64,000 nt of DNA from Stromatinia cepivora. Its lineage: Eukaryota; Ascomycota; Leotiomycetes; Helotiales; Sclerotiniaceae. Below, one piece after another: positions 12,831 through 24,348 of this stretch. The notes under the pieces were generated by a model that was given only the letters and a program-made list of their open reading frames with translations, did not search any database and was not told the origin of the DNA. The position numbers were made by a program, and so were the translations under genes. The stretch is taken from assembly GCA_014898415.1 (NCBI GenBank), contig RCTD01000039.1, positions 124,001 to 188,000 on the forward strand, in the 5' to 3' direction. The first letter of the stretch is position 1; each line of letters starts with the position of its first letter.

Positions 12831-14200
12831 AAATTTTATATTATAGCCCATTTTACAAAATATCTTTGAAACAATTGGAAATCATTAAAAAATATATTAT
12901 AAATAATCTCAGCAAAGGTTTCATTGAATCCAATCAAACCCCTTATACTACACCCATCCTATTCGTCAAGAAACCCAATAATAGTTTAAGGTTTTATATA
13001 AACTTCAGATTATTGAATTCCTTAATACATAAAGATTAATATCCCCTCCCTTTAATCGATAAAACACTTTCTTGGTTTTCCGATACTAAGGTCTTTACCA
13101 AATTCGATATTCGTCAAGCTTTTTATTATATAAGAATGGATTTTGCTTCGAAAGAATATACTACCTTCTGAACCCGATACAAATCATACAAATACAAGAT
13201 TGTACCATTCGGATTAATGAATAATCCTATAATCTATTAGTATTATATAAATAATATTCTATTCGATTATTTAAATATCTTCTATACAATATACCTTAAT
13301 GATATTCTAATTTATTCCGAAAACAAAGAAAAACATCAAATTCATATTAAACTAATTCTCGAATGATTAGAAGCTGCTAGTTTATAAACGGATCTCAAGA
13401 AATGCGAATTCAATATTATATATACCAAATATTTAGGCTTTATTATTTTTATTAAAGAAATAGAAATGGACCCTGAAAAAATTGAGGTAATTGAGAATTA
13501 GATTTTTTCGATAACAATGAAAGGGATTTAATCATTCCTTGATTTTTGTAATTTTTATTGATGATTTATTAAAGATTATAATATAATAATAAAACCTTTT
13601 AACGAATTTATTAAAGCAAATATTAAATTTGTATTCAATAAAGTATACCAAAACATATTCAATATCTTGAAAAAAAAGCTTATCTCTGTTTTGCTCTTAC
13701 AATACTATAATCATCGATTCCTTTGTATACTCGAAATAGATATATCTGATAGAGTAATTATTAATGTATTATTATAACAATATAATGAAAATTGGTTTTC
13801 TATAGTTTATTTCTTCAAGATTATGATTATTATTGAATTGAATTACAAAATTTATGATAAAGAAATATTATTAATCATTTGATCTTTTAATCATTGGAAA
13901 ACAGAATTTGTTGATTTATTATATAAAATCAAGATTTATACCGATTATAAAGCCTTTAAATATTTCATAATTACTAAAACTTTCAATACTCGACAAATTT
14001 GTTGGATAGAAGTTTTAATTGATTATAATTTTATTATTATATATCATCCTAGAAAAGATAACCCTTTTATTAATACTTTAATTTATTGGATCAATAAATT
14101 GAATTTTTAGAATTATATCAAAAAGAAGAATCGTTTTCAATAGTTTATTAAAGATAACCAAATTGATATCGAAATCATGAGAAAAGTTTTACGAAAATAC
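12831..14200 (+). pseudogene. Reverse transcriptase and RNase H remnant, inner gypsy
   Basis: Reading through stops, the RT signature blocks are in order: V-K-K-P-N-N (about 12968), an L-N-S-L and P-L-P-L-I-D block, F-T-K-F-D-I-R-Q-A-F (about 13096), V-P-F-G-L, and the active-site box at 13292-13303 reading Y-L-N-D where the family has Y-L-D-D (G-to-A change of GAT to AAT). A C-x-F-N-I-I-Y-T-K-Y-L-G-F-type block follows. Degraded RNase H follows to about 14100. Confidence 0.9.
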
Positions 14201-15830
14201 TATTTAGATAAAACAGTGATTACTAGTATCGATTTGAATAAAATCATTCTTCGATTTGATTTAGTTAATTGTATTATTGAAGCAAATAAAACTATAGATA
14301 GTTTGTTAATATTCAGAATATAAGTTACCCAAGGTTACAAGTATATATCACTTCAAAATGATTTTTTGCTTTATAATGACTGTTTGGTAATGCTTGATGT
14401 CGATAATCTTCGAATTTATCTGATTTGTAAAACCTATAATTCTATTTCTATTATTCATTTTGATATAAACAAAATCTATCTTTTATTATCTTAATAATAT
14501 TATTAATCTAGAATATATAATATTATAATTAAATATATATATAATTGTTATATTTATAAATATAATTCTATTTTATATAATTGTACCCCTAATTTATTAT
14601 ATTCATTTCCGATTCCTAATCAAATATAATAATATATCATTATAAATTATTACAATTTTAATAAGAATAAATATAGATATAATAATATTTTAGTTATTAT
14701 TAATTGATTAATAAAACAAACTATCTTTATATTTTATTACAAATCAATCGATATTTAAGTTCAAGTATAATTATATCTTTATTATATATATCAATATTAT
14801 GATCTCTTTGACATTATAATATCAAATCGCGGTCCTTAATTTATATTACAATTCTAAAAGGAATTCAGCCAAATCCTAAGAATCGATTTTAAACTATTTA
14901 TTATTCATTATCCCTAAACTGATAATCAAATTGAAATTTATAATCAATACCTTCAACAATAATTAAAACCATTTATTAATTATTATCAAAATAATTAATC
15001 AGAATTCCTATCTATAATGAATTACACATAATTTACTCTTCTATACAACTCCTTAAAAAGGCTTACACCCTACAAAACCCTATATAGACATACACCGAAA
15101 CATACATAGGAATAAAAGGAAAACGCTAATAAGCCAACAAACAATATAAATATACATGATGCCTACATATATATAGAATGTAATAGATTAGTTTTCGCGT
15201 AAACAAAAGAAGATCTATTATATATTTAAACCAAAATATCGAAATCCACAAATGTTCACCAATGTAAAATCGATTTTGATATTGGAGATTATATATAATT
15301 CAATATAAAAAATTATTCTACCCAAAAATCATCCAAGAAATTGAATTTCCTAATTCAAAAAAGATTTAAGATTATTAATCGATCTAGAAACTCTTTTAAA
15401 TTCGAATTCCCGATTACAATGAAAATTCATCCTGTTTTCCCTCCAGATTGATTATATAAGATATATAACAATCCTTTTCCTAATCAAATACTCGAATTAT
15501 CTCCGTTTATTAATATAATTAATAATTCGGAATAAGAAATAGAGAAAATTCTAGTAATAAAGAAAACATGAAAAACTTTATTATATAAAGTTTTGTGATT
15601 TAATAGCAATATCGATTTTATTTAATATTCTACTTTCAATCTTAAAACATCATTATATCTCTTACACGATTTTCACCTGACCAATCCAATATTACCTGAT
15701 TCTCCTAATCAATTAATCGATTAAATAAAGTTCTATAAAAGCGAAAAGGATAATTATAATTATATAAATAATGATTTACCTATAAAATTAAAAAAAAGAA
15801 AAGTATTCTTCAATATAACAGATTAGATAT
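14201..15830 (+). pseudogene. Integrase and chromodomain remnant, inner gypsy
   Basis: A Y-N-C-Y-I-C-K zinc-binding piece is near 14545. The central integrase block S-N-R-G-P (S-D-R-G-P in the family) is at 14822, followed by H-Y-P-x-T-D-N-Q-I-E near 14910. After a linker with I-H-P-V-F-P-P-D (about 15428) comes a chromodomain-like tail ending F-H-L-T-N-P near 15675. Stops interrupt throughout. Confidence 0.88.
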
Positions 15831-16059
15831 TATGATTTTATAATGATGTGTATATATACGATCATGAAAGAATCAAAAACCCATACAAATTCGAGGGAAT
15901 TTAATTGTATACATATATGGCCCGAACTCTATACAACAGACGAACTGCCACCACCAAAACAATACGAAAACAATATATACCTATAATCATTTCAAAAAAA
16001 TTATGTAAAAGGAAGCTTGAACATAGTAAAAACGAAATGTAATATTACCCCTATCGATT

Positions 16060-16380
16060 TCGTTCAATTTGATTGATTTAATCAATTTGATCAATTTGAT
16101 CGATTAACTTAATCGATTTCGGAATTGATCATATTAACCACCCATTATCACTATACCATAATTCAACCTCCTTCCCTTTTTTATTGAAACTTTTTCCTTT
16201 CAAAGATTCCCTAAATCAAAAAGAATACGAATCAATATTAATTTAATCAATTGATAAACGATTTAATCGATTTAATCAATTCATTCATCATTTTGATCAA
16301 TTTGATCGATTAATTTAATTAATTTAATCAATTTCCAATAAATTGACCAAATCAACCAAAATAACCAATCTAATTGATTT
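16060..16380 (+). repeat. Tandem/inverted GATCAATTT-type repeats before the 3' LTR (inner)
   Basis: A run of degenerate TTGATCAATTTGATCGATT-like units on both strands lies between the chromodomain tail and the 3' LTR. The same array is present in the outer copy (19880-20180), so it belongs to the element. Confidence 0.75.
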
Positions 16381-16479
16381 AAAGCTCATAAACCTTCACA
16401 AAACCTGGTTTCCGATAAAATAATAATAGAATAAAGGAATGAAACACTTAAAGGCGAGTTTTTCCAAAAGAAAGGGTAA

Positions 16480-16761
16480 TATCACAAATCATAAACTACA
16501 AAAAGCTAACCATATAATACCTCTTATCTCCTATATCAATTTATAAACTAATCATCTATACATATACATTACAAATCATATAATTTAGTATAATAAAATA
16601 ATAACCCTAATAATACTTATACACAACCTTACAGCCTACAAATGGATATTTGTATATATATATCTAATCGCTCCTTATAAACCATAATTCTTCAATTATA
16701 GATTCTAAAGAACATAATTGACCCTGTTTATTCAGCTCTACTACGGCTCTTGTGCGTCACA
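16480..16761 (+). repeat. 3' LTR of inner gypsy element
   Basis: Its inner edge is mutated (TATCACAAATC for TGTCACGAATC), while its last 50 or so bases, ending GTGCGTCACA, match the solo LTR. TSD GTATT follows. Confidence 0.92.
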
Positions 16762-19227
16762 GTATTTGTTTTATTTATCAAGAAACCCAATAATAATTTG
16801 AAATTCTGTATAAATTTTAGATTATTGAATTCTTTAATATATAAAAATCGATATCCCCTCCCTTTAATCGACGAAACACTTTCTCGGTTTTCCGGTGTTA
16901 AAATCTTTACCAAATTCGATATTTATCAAACTTTTCATTATATAAAAATAGATCTTACTTCAGAAAAGTATATTATTTTTCGAATTTGATATGGATTATA
17001 CAAATACAAAATCATATTATTTGGATTAACGAATAATCCCGCAATCTATCAGTATTATATAAATAATATTCTATTCGATTATTTAAACATCTTTTATATA
17101 ATATATTTCAATAATATTCTAATCTATTCCGAGAATAAAAAAAAGTACCAAATTCATATTAAATTAATTCTTAAACAATTAAAAACTATTAATCTACAAA
17201 TAGATTTCAAAAAATATAAATTCAATATTATATATATCAAGTATTTGGGTTTTATTATCTCTATTAAAAGAATAAAGATGAACCTTAAAAAGATTAAGAT
17301 AATTGAGAATTGAATCTTTTCGATAATAATAAAAGGGATCCAATTATTCTTCGATTTTTATAATTTTTATTGATGGTTTATTAAGGATTACAGTATAATA
17401 ATGAAATCTTTCAATAAATTCATTAAAGTAAATATTAAGTTTATATTCGATGAAATATACTAAAATATATTCAATATTTTGAAGAAAAAGTTTATCTCTA
17501 TTTTGTTTCTGTAATATTATAATTACTGATTTTTCTATATACTCGAAATAGATGTATTCGATGGAATAATTGTTAGTATATTATTATAATAGTATAGCGA
17601 AGATTAGTTTCCTATAGTTTATTTCTTTAAGATTATAATTGTTGTTGAATTGAATTACGAAATTCATAATAAGGAAATACTATTAATTATTCGATCTCTT
17701 AATTATTGGAAAACAGAATTTGCTGGTTCATTATATAAAATTAAGATTTATACTAATTATAAGACCCTTGAATATTTTATAATTATTAAAACTCTTAATG
17801 TTCAATAAATTTGCTGGATAGAAGTTTTAATTGATTATAACTTTATCATTATATATTGTTCTAAAAAAAATAATTTTTTTATTGATATTTTAATCTATCG
17901 AATCGACAAATTGGATTTTCAGAATTATATTAAAAAGAAGAATCGCTTTTAATAATTTATTAAAAATAATTAAATTGATATCGAAATTATAAAAAAAGTT
18001 TTACAAAAATATTATTTAAACAAAACAACAATTATTAATATTGATTTGAATAAAATTATTCTTCAATTTAATCTAATTAATTATATTATTGAAGTAAATA
18101 AAACTATAAATAGTTTATTAATATTCAAAATATAAATTACCCAAAATTATAAATATATATTATTCCAAAATAACTTTTTGTTTTATAATAACCATTGGAT
18201 GATATCTAATATCAACAATTTTCGAATTTATTTGATTTATGAAATCTATAATTCTATTTTTATTATTTATTCTAGTATAAATAAAATCTACTTTTTATTA
18301 TTTCAATAATATTATTGGTTCAGAATGTATAATATTATAATTAGATATATATGTAATTGTTATGTTTGTAAATATAGTTCTGTTCTATATAATTATACCC
18401 CTAATTTATTATATCTACTTTCGATTTCTAATCGAGTATAACAATATATCATTATAGATTATTATAGTTTTAATAAAGATAAATATGGATATAACAATAT
18501 TTTAATCATTATTGATCGATTGATAAAGTAAGTTATTTTTATATTTTATTATAAATTAATCGATATTTAAATTCAAATACAATTATATCTTTATTATATA
18601 TATCGATATTATAATTCCCTTGATATTATAATATCGAATCGCAACCCCTAATTCATATTACAGTTCTAAAAGGAATTCAGCCAAATCCTAAAAACTAATC
18701 TCAAATTATCCATTACTTACTATCCCCAAACTGATAATCAAATTGAGATCTATAATCAATACCTTCAATAATGGTTAAGATTGTTTATTAATTATTATCA
18801 AGACAATTGATCAGAATTCCTATTTATAATAGATTATATGTAATTTATTCTTTTATATAATTCCTTAGGAGAACTTATACTCTATGAAATCCTATATAGG
18901 TATATATTGAAATGTATATGGGAATGGAAGGAAGATGTTAGTAAGCCAACAGACGATATGAATATGTTTGATATTTGTATATATATAAAACGCAATAGAT
19001 TAGTTTTCATGTGAGCAAAAGAAGGCTTATTGTATATTCAAGCCAAGATATCGAAATCCATAAATGTTTATTGGTGTGAGATCGATTTCGATATTGGAGA
19101 TTATATATGACTCAATATGAAGAATTATTTTATTTAGAAATCATTTAAGAAACTGGATTTTTTAATTCAAGGAAGATTTAAGATCATTGATTGATTTAGG
19201 AGCTCTTTTAAATTCGAATTTCTGATT
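16762..19227 (+). pseudogene. RT, RNase H and integrase remnant, outer gypsy (continuation)
   Basis: The RT frame resumes after the insertion: F-I-K-K-P-N-N-N, then P-L-P-L-I-D-E-T-L-S and F-T-K-F-D-I in a 79-codon open piece (16750-16989). The active-site box at 17104-17115 reads Y-F-N-N, so both catalytic Asp codons are lost. RNase H lies around 17480-17880; the integrase zinc-binding piece is near 18345-18375 (C-Y-V-C-K) and the S-N-R block near 18645. The top strand is C-poor here, the opposite polarity to 10005-12830. Confidence 0.9.
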
Positions 19228-19638
19228 ATGATGAAAATTCATTCTGTTTTCCTTTCAGATCGATTATACAAGATATATAATGATTCTTTTTTTGGTCAGA
19301 TATTTGAATCATTTTTATTTATTAATATAACTGGTGATTCGGAATGGGAAGTGGAGAAGGTTTTAATAGTAAAGAAAGTACGAAAAATTTTATTATATAA
19401 AATCTTATGGTTTAATAGCGATATCAATTTTATTTGGTATCCTGTTTTCAATTTTAAAATATCATTGTACTTTTTGTGTGATTTTCATTTGGTTAATTCA
19501 ATGTTGTTTGGTCCTCTCAATCGATTAATTAATTGGATAAAGTTTTATGAGAATGGAGAGGATAATTATAATTATATGGATGACGATTTATTTATGAAAC
19601 CAAGGGAAAGAAAAGTGTTTTTCAATATAACAGATTAA
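19228..19638 (+). pseudogene. Integrase C terminus and chromodomain, outer gypsy (136-codon open piece)
   Basis: The longest surviving frame of the gypsy pair. It begins with the M-K-I-H-S-V-F-L-S-D linker (M-x-I-H-P-V-F-P-x-D in the family). The chromodomain follows: W-E-V-E-K-V-L, then L-L-Y-K-I-L-W-F (Y-x-V-K-W-x-G core), W-Y-P-V-x-N-F, and an acidic tail. The aromatic cage positions appear partly kept. It survives as an open frame by chance of the mutation pattern; with no intact upstream domains it is not a working gene. Confidence 0.9.
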
Positions 19639-20293
19639 ATATTATGATTTTATGATGGTGTGTGTATACACGATTATAAAAAAATCAAAAACTTATACAA
19701 ATTCGAAGGAATTTGATTATATATGTATATGGCCTGAATTCTATACAACAGACGAGCTATCACCACCAAGACAATACGAAGGCAATATATTTCAAAAACT
19801 TATGTTTATAATCATTTCAAAAATCATGCAAAGGGAAGCTTGAACATAATAGGAACGGAATGTAATGTTGCCCCTATCGATTTCATTCAATTTGATTGAT
19901 TTAATCAATTTGATCGATTAACTTAATTGATTTTAGAATTAATTATATTAACCATTTATTATCATTATATTATAATTCAATCTCTTTCTTTTTTCTATTG
20001 AAACTTTTTCCTTTCAAAGATTCCCCAAATCAAGGAGAATACAAATCAATATTAATTTAATCAATTGATAAACAATTTGATCGATTTGGTTAATTTATTT
20101 GTCATTTTGGTCAATTTGGTCGATTATTTTGGTCAATTTGGTCAATTTCCAGTAAATTGATCAAATCAATTAAAATGATCAATTTAATTGATTTAGAGTT
20201 TATAAACCTTTACAAAACCTAGTTTCCGATGAAATAGTAATGGAATAGAGGAATGAAATATTCGAAGACAAGTTTTTCTGAAGGGGAAGATAG
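19639..20293 (+). other. 3' non-coding tail of outer gypsy with tandem motif
   Basis: Contains a short conserved segment (19652-19843, including W-P-E-F-Y-T-T-D-E-L), also present in the inner copy at about 15850-16000, and the GATCAATTT-type tandem array at 19880-20180. The conserved segment may be an extra small frame or simply transcribed tail; I cannot decide. Confidence 0.6.
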
Positions 20294-20575
20294 TATCACA
20301 AATCGTAAATTATAAAAGATTAACTATATGATACCTTTTATCTTCCATATCAATTTATAAGCTAATCATTTATATATATATATTACGAATTATATGATTT
20401 AGTATAGTAAAATAGTAATCTTAATAATGTATACATACAATTCTGCAATTTATAAATAGATATTTATATATATATATCTAGTCGCTCCTTACGAATCATA
20501 ATTCTTCAATTGTAGATTCTAAAGAACATAATTGACCCTGTTTATTCAGCTCTACTACGGCTTTTGTGCGTCACA
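20294..20575 (+). repeat. 3' LTR of outer gypsy element
   Basis: The inner edge is mutated to TATCACAAATCG and the outer edge keeps GTGCGTCACA. TSD ATTAA follows at 20576-20580. Confidence 0.92.
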
Positions 20576-20580
20576 ATTAA

Positions 20581-21894
20581 TATAACTTTATAATTGTTTA
20601 TTTCATTATAATTCACGAACTACTACTTCCCAAATATAAGGTTTATTATCTTCTAAATACGGAATCTTCTATAATTTTATTTTATTATATTCAAAATATA
20701 GTTTATCTTTGTATTGTTTTTTTAATTCTTTTTTGGAGATTTTTAATCCAAAAATGATATTTAATTTTATAGACTTATTGTGAATTTCATATCGATATTG
20801 ATAATATCTTTCTTTGTTTTATAATAATATTGATAATGATCTTTTTTATTTTAAAATTTATTATCTCGATCTTATTTGTATTCATAAAATTAATCGTTTA
20901 TTATAATGGATTTTTCGATTAATAAATTCAAAATTATATATTGTATTATATAATTAAACTCTAACTTGGTTATTAACTTGAAACCTTTTTTATAATAATT
21001 TATAATCATTATTTCATCCCAATCTATTATTTCTATATAGTAATTAAATTTTATAATATATTTTAAAATTGATTCTATTTATTTAAAATTAAACAATTTT
21101 TCTTTTACTATTCTGAATTCATTATTAATATCAAAAACTTATCGAATCTCTTTTTTGAATCCTTTAAATCTATAAAATATAATTATAATAGATATTATAC
21201 ATTTGAATAAATTATTTTCATATTCAAAATAATCTTACAAATAAAATTAAATCTATTTAACTATTTTCTCTTTAAAATAAGAGATTACTTATATACTTTT
21301 ATCTATTAATAATTGAAATCTATCTCTATTAAATCTAAAATATATTTCTAATCAAAAAGGAATATTTTAAAATCCTATTAATCCCTTTAATATTTATTAA
21401 AAATTATAATTTATAAGATTTCTGAAATCATAATTCCTTTAGAATTATTATTATCATTTGTATAAATATCTTCATTATTATCAATATTTTCGAAAATAGA
21501 ATAATTGATAGTATTGAAATCATTGAAAAATACAAAAATGATTTAGGAAAATATATTATCGATACTTTCGAATCGATACTTGAAATAATAATAATATTCA
21601 AAATATTAAAAGTATTCTTATCTTCTAGATCATATAAAAACGATTTAAAAACTTAAAATAAATTTATATTAAATTTATATTAAATTTCAAATAAAAATCA
21701 AAAGTATTTTTAAATAAAGATTACAATCTATAATTATAATATTGTAATACTAATTAATTAGTTTTGAATACGAAATTCTATAAAAGGAATTCATATTAAA
21801 TATATAAATTTCTATACTCTCTATATCACATCAAATCACTACTGATTTATAATAATTCTGAATCATTTCAAATTATTAATGATTTATAATAATC
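20581..21894. other. AT-rich degraded repeat, partly shared with the right end of the window
   Basis: About 1.3 kb of AT-rich DNA. On the minus strand around 20620-20800 a frame with few stops (ending W-E-V-V-V-R-E-L) looks like an eroded coding region of an element I cannot name. The segment 21490-21835 is similar, in inverted orientation, to 63720-64000, which shows it is dispersed repeat DNA. Confidence 0.6.
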
Positions 21895-22593
21895 CAGGGC
21901 TGGGCAAAAGGTGGGGTATACCCTAACTCTAACGGATTATCCGTTAGGTATTTATTTATAGGTTGGATTATTTGTATATATCAACGAATTATTTATAGAT
22001 TATTTATAGATTATTTATAGATTATTTATAAATTATTTATTTATTTATAAATTATTTATCTATTTATAAATTATTTATCTATTTATAAATTAACGGATTA
22101 TCTATAGGTAAATAAATAATTTGTGAATTATTTATAAATTATTTATATTTTATATATATTTATATAAATAAATAAATTATCTATAAATTATTTATAGATT
22201 ATTTATATAAATAATTTTTATATTAATTTTTATATTAATCTTATATAATAAATATATATAAAATATAAATAATTTATTAATTTATAAATAATCTATAAAT
22301 AATTTATAAATAATTCACAAATTATTTATTTACCTATAGATAATCCGTTAATTTGTGAATAGGTGAATAATCTATAGATAATTTATAAATAATTTGTTAA
22401 TCTATAAATAGATGAATAATTTGTAGATAGATGAATAATCCGCAAATAATTTATAGGTATCTGTTTGCAGATCGGATTATTTTAAAACCTTAACGGATAA
22501 TTCATAAGATAAATAGATCATTCAATAGGTAATCCGCGGAGCGGATTATCTTTGGGTATCTGTGGGTTGCGGGTAGTTTATGCGCAGTCTACG
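21895..22593. mobile_element. hAT-like foldback/MITE-type element
   Basis: The left end reads CAGGGCTGGGCAAAAGG, matching the usual CAGGGxTGGGCAA ends of hAT elements. A decayed version (reverse complement of TTTATGCGCAGTCTA) is near 22577-22592. Inside are tandem ATTATTTATAG-like units and a perfect 60-bp inverted repeat (22087-22146 with 22295-22354) around a 148-bp loop. A second small palindrome lies near 22532-22555 (ATCCGC-GGA-GCGGAT). There is no transposase frame. Without a clear 8-bp TSD, the hAT assignment is tentative; the foldback structure is certain. Confidence 0.6.
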
Positions 22594-23043
22594 TGTAATA
22601 AAATGACCAAAAATCAGATGATTAATGAGAATAAATAAGCAGCTGCTGAGGCAGACAAATATGAAAATTACAAAATGGGAGTGTACAAGGGCAGGTTTCT
22701 GTGAAAGAGTCTTTATGGTGAGCCGAGAGTATTAGGGGCCGGGACGGAATATTAATATGTGTCACTGCCTCTGAAAGTAGATCAAATGAACTGCAAATGC
22801 CACAGACTGTGGCTTGTTCGGGGATGATTACCTAATTTGACATGATAAAGATAAAGCTAGCAATCTTTACGATTGAGGCAGTGTGAAAATACTGCATTAG
22901 AAAACAAAGTCAGCAAACATCAAGCTTGAGAGAAGGCTTTCAAGTAAAAGCTGAAGAATAGGATATCGGCTCGAGTCTCAAGGAACCACAAGGGTAAACC
23001 ATTACCGAGTTCCAGAGATATTTGATGGCCAGTCACTATAACA
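22594..23043. other. Intergenic, upstream of the Rieske gene
   Basis: Normal-GC DNA marking the start of gene island A. No frame or RNA gene stands out. Confidence 0.5.
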
Positions 23044-23667
23044 ATGCCATTCTTCAACGCTTTTGTCGGTACATCCCGAGCTGGTGATGCTTGGTTCCTT
23101 GCTGGCCTCACAGCTTCCTTTCCAAATATCACGGCTTCCGGAGATACTGCCCTGTCAGATCGCTTACCATGCAAAGGCTCCTTCGCACCAGGTTGCAAAG
23201 TTTTTAAGGTACCTTTGACTAATAGTACCCAAGCCGTTGAAGTCGACCTTGACGATGCCGTGGCAGCCGGACTCAAGGAGCAAGTTATAGTTTTTCAATA
23301 CCAAGGCAAGTTCCATGCTGTTGATCATGTAAGTCTAGTCGTTCTTTTGTGCACGATCACTGAGAGGGCTGGGAAGTTAATCACAAAGAAAAATGATAAT
23401 GGATTGCTGCTAAATAAATGGTAGAGTTGTCCACATTCATCGTTTCCACTTTCACGAGGCACGCCGTTTGATATCGAGGATTTTGGTATCCGGCTGAGTG
23501 TCGGAATACAATGTCCAAAACACGATTGGTCTTTTGATTTGATTCACGGGAAAGGTGACCGAGGGAACTATAAGCTAAAAGTCTGGGAGGTTCAATTACG
23601 ACCCATTCCTGGAGCAGAGAATGAAGAGAGTGAGGTTTGGGTTAGAAGGAAGCAAAGGATAGGCTGA
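23044..23667 (+). CDS. Small Rieske [2Fe-2S] domain protein
   Basis: Two exons, 23044-23328 and 23425-23667, joined over a 96-nt GT-AG intron (phase 0), give 175 residues. The second exon completes the Rieske cluster site: C97-P-H99 in the first loop and C125-P-K-H128 in the second, i.e. C-x-H...C-x2-H, with D-W after the second box. Before it lies a strand-rich segment typical of the fold (V-I-V-F-Q-Y-Q-G-K-F-H-A-V-D-H). The intron lies between His95 and the first cluster loop, so without splicing the protein would lack the cluster. No transmembrane segment or oxygenase catalytic domain is present, so it resembles the ferredoxin-type soluble Rieske proteins rather than a cytochrome bc1 subunit. 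The redox partner is unknown. Confidence 0.88.
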
Positions 23668-24348
23668 GTATCATCTAGACTGAGATATAAATGGCCATAA
23701 GACGTGAAGCTTTAGGGGGTCTCTGCGATGGATGTATCAACCGATATTATCGTGGCAATTCAACTTTGTTGAAGTGTAAGCCGCAGTACAGAGTCATGGC
23801 CGTAGGGGCTGGCGAGGAATACTGTATTGTATTGTCAGTATCAGAGGTCATGCCCCCTGAATTATCTAGCCAAAGATTCGCGGTGTAAGCTATATTTAGA
23901 GTTATTTAATGAAATTTCAAATGGAGCATCGGATTAATATTCTGAGTAGGTAGGTAGCTTAAACGATTTAAGCCTTGGTTTTCATCTATGTCCGCGTGAA
24001 GAAACATTGTTCGACAGAAGACAGGGGGGGTTATCTGAGAGGCGGTAAAAAGGGTCGGAAAAATTATGAATGTCTTCGGTCAAGTTGCATGAAAATGCTT
24101 TAAATTGCCAAGCCAAGTGTCTCAATTTGACTCTGTGCATATCGGGTTGTCATTCCACCGAAGATGTTCCTGAGTATTCAATTTAGATAGAGTTTCTATA
24201 TAATATATGTCGTCTTATTATTTTAAGGTACTACATACATAGATACCCGCCTTGTCTATCTCGAATTCTCATCCATAAGTAGCTGCTTGAATTCTCTCTG
24301 GTTTGATTAGTTGATTCTTTACTTCACTTTTTTTGTCACTCTTCAAGG
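23668..24348. promoter_or_regulatory. Intergenic region with likely promoter of the esterase gene
   Basis: There is no credible gene. A TATA-rich stretch (about 24197-24206) and a T/C-rich tract just before 24349 fit a fungal promoter and leader. The start context is CAAGG-ATG-G. Confidence 0.4.

Larger units (their letters stand above)
9737..16761 (+). mobile_element. Inner Ty3/gypsy chromovirus of the same family, nested
   Basis: A complete 7025-bp copy with LTRs at 9737-10004 and 16480-16761, inserted into the reverse transcriptase of the outer copy. TSD GTATT is perfect (9732-9736 and 16762-16766). A purine tract (about 16466-16479) precedes the 3' LTR. The internal region parallels the outer copy base for base apart from RIP-type transitions and small indels, in the same orientation. 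Every frame is broken. Confidence 0.94.
6502..20575 (+). mobile_element. Outer Ty3/gypsy chromovirus, interrupted and RIP-degraded
   Basis: LTRs at 6502-6783 and 20294-20575 (282 bp each) and a perfect 5-bp TSD ATTAA (6497-6501 and 20576-20580) define the insertion. Removing the inner element (9737-16761 plus one TSD) leaves about 7.0 kb. Domain order on the plus strand is gag-like region, aspartic protease, reverse transcriptase, RNase H, integrase, chromodomain; this order (integrase after RNase H, chromodomain at the end) is the Ty3/gypsy chromovirus layout. All frames are broken by stops, mostly explainable as C-to-T or G-to-A changes. A purine tract (GAAGGGGAAGATAG-like) precedes the 3' LTR. 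The copy cannot encode functional proteins. Confidence 0.93.

Noticed and set aside
22920..23276. 118-codon minus-strand frame
   Set aside because: It is antisense to exon 1 of the Rieske gene, whose spliced form has full cluster motifs.
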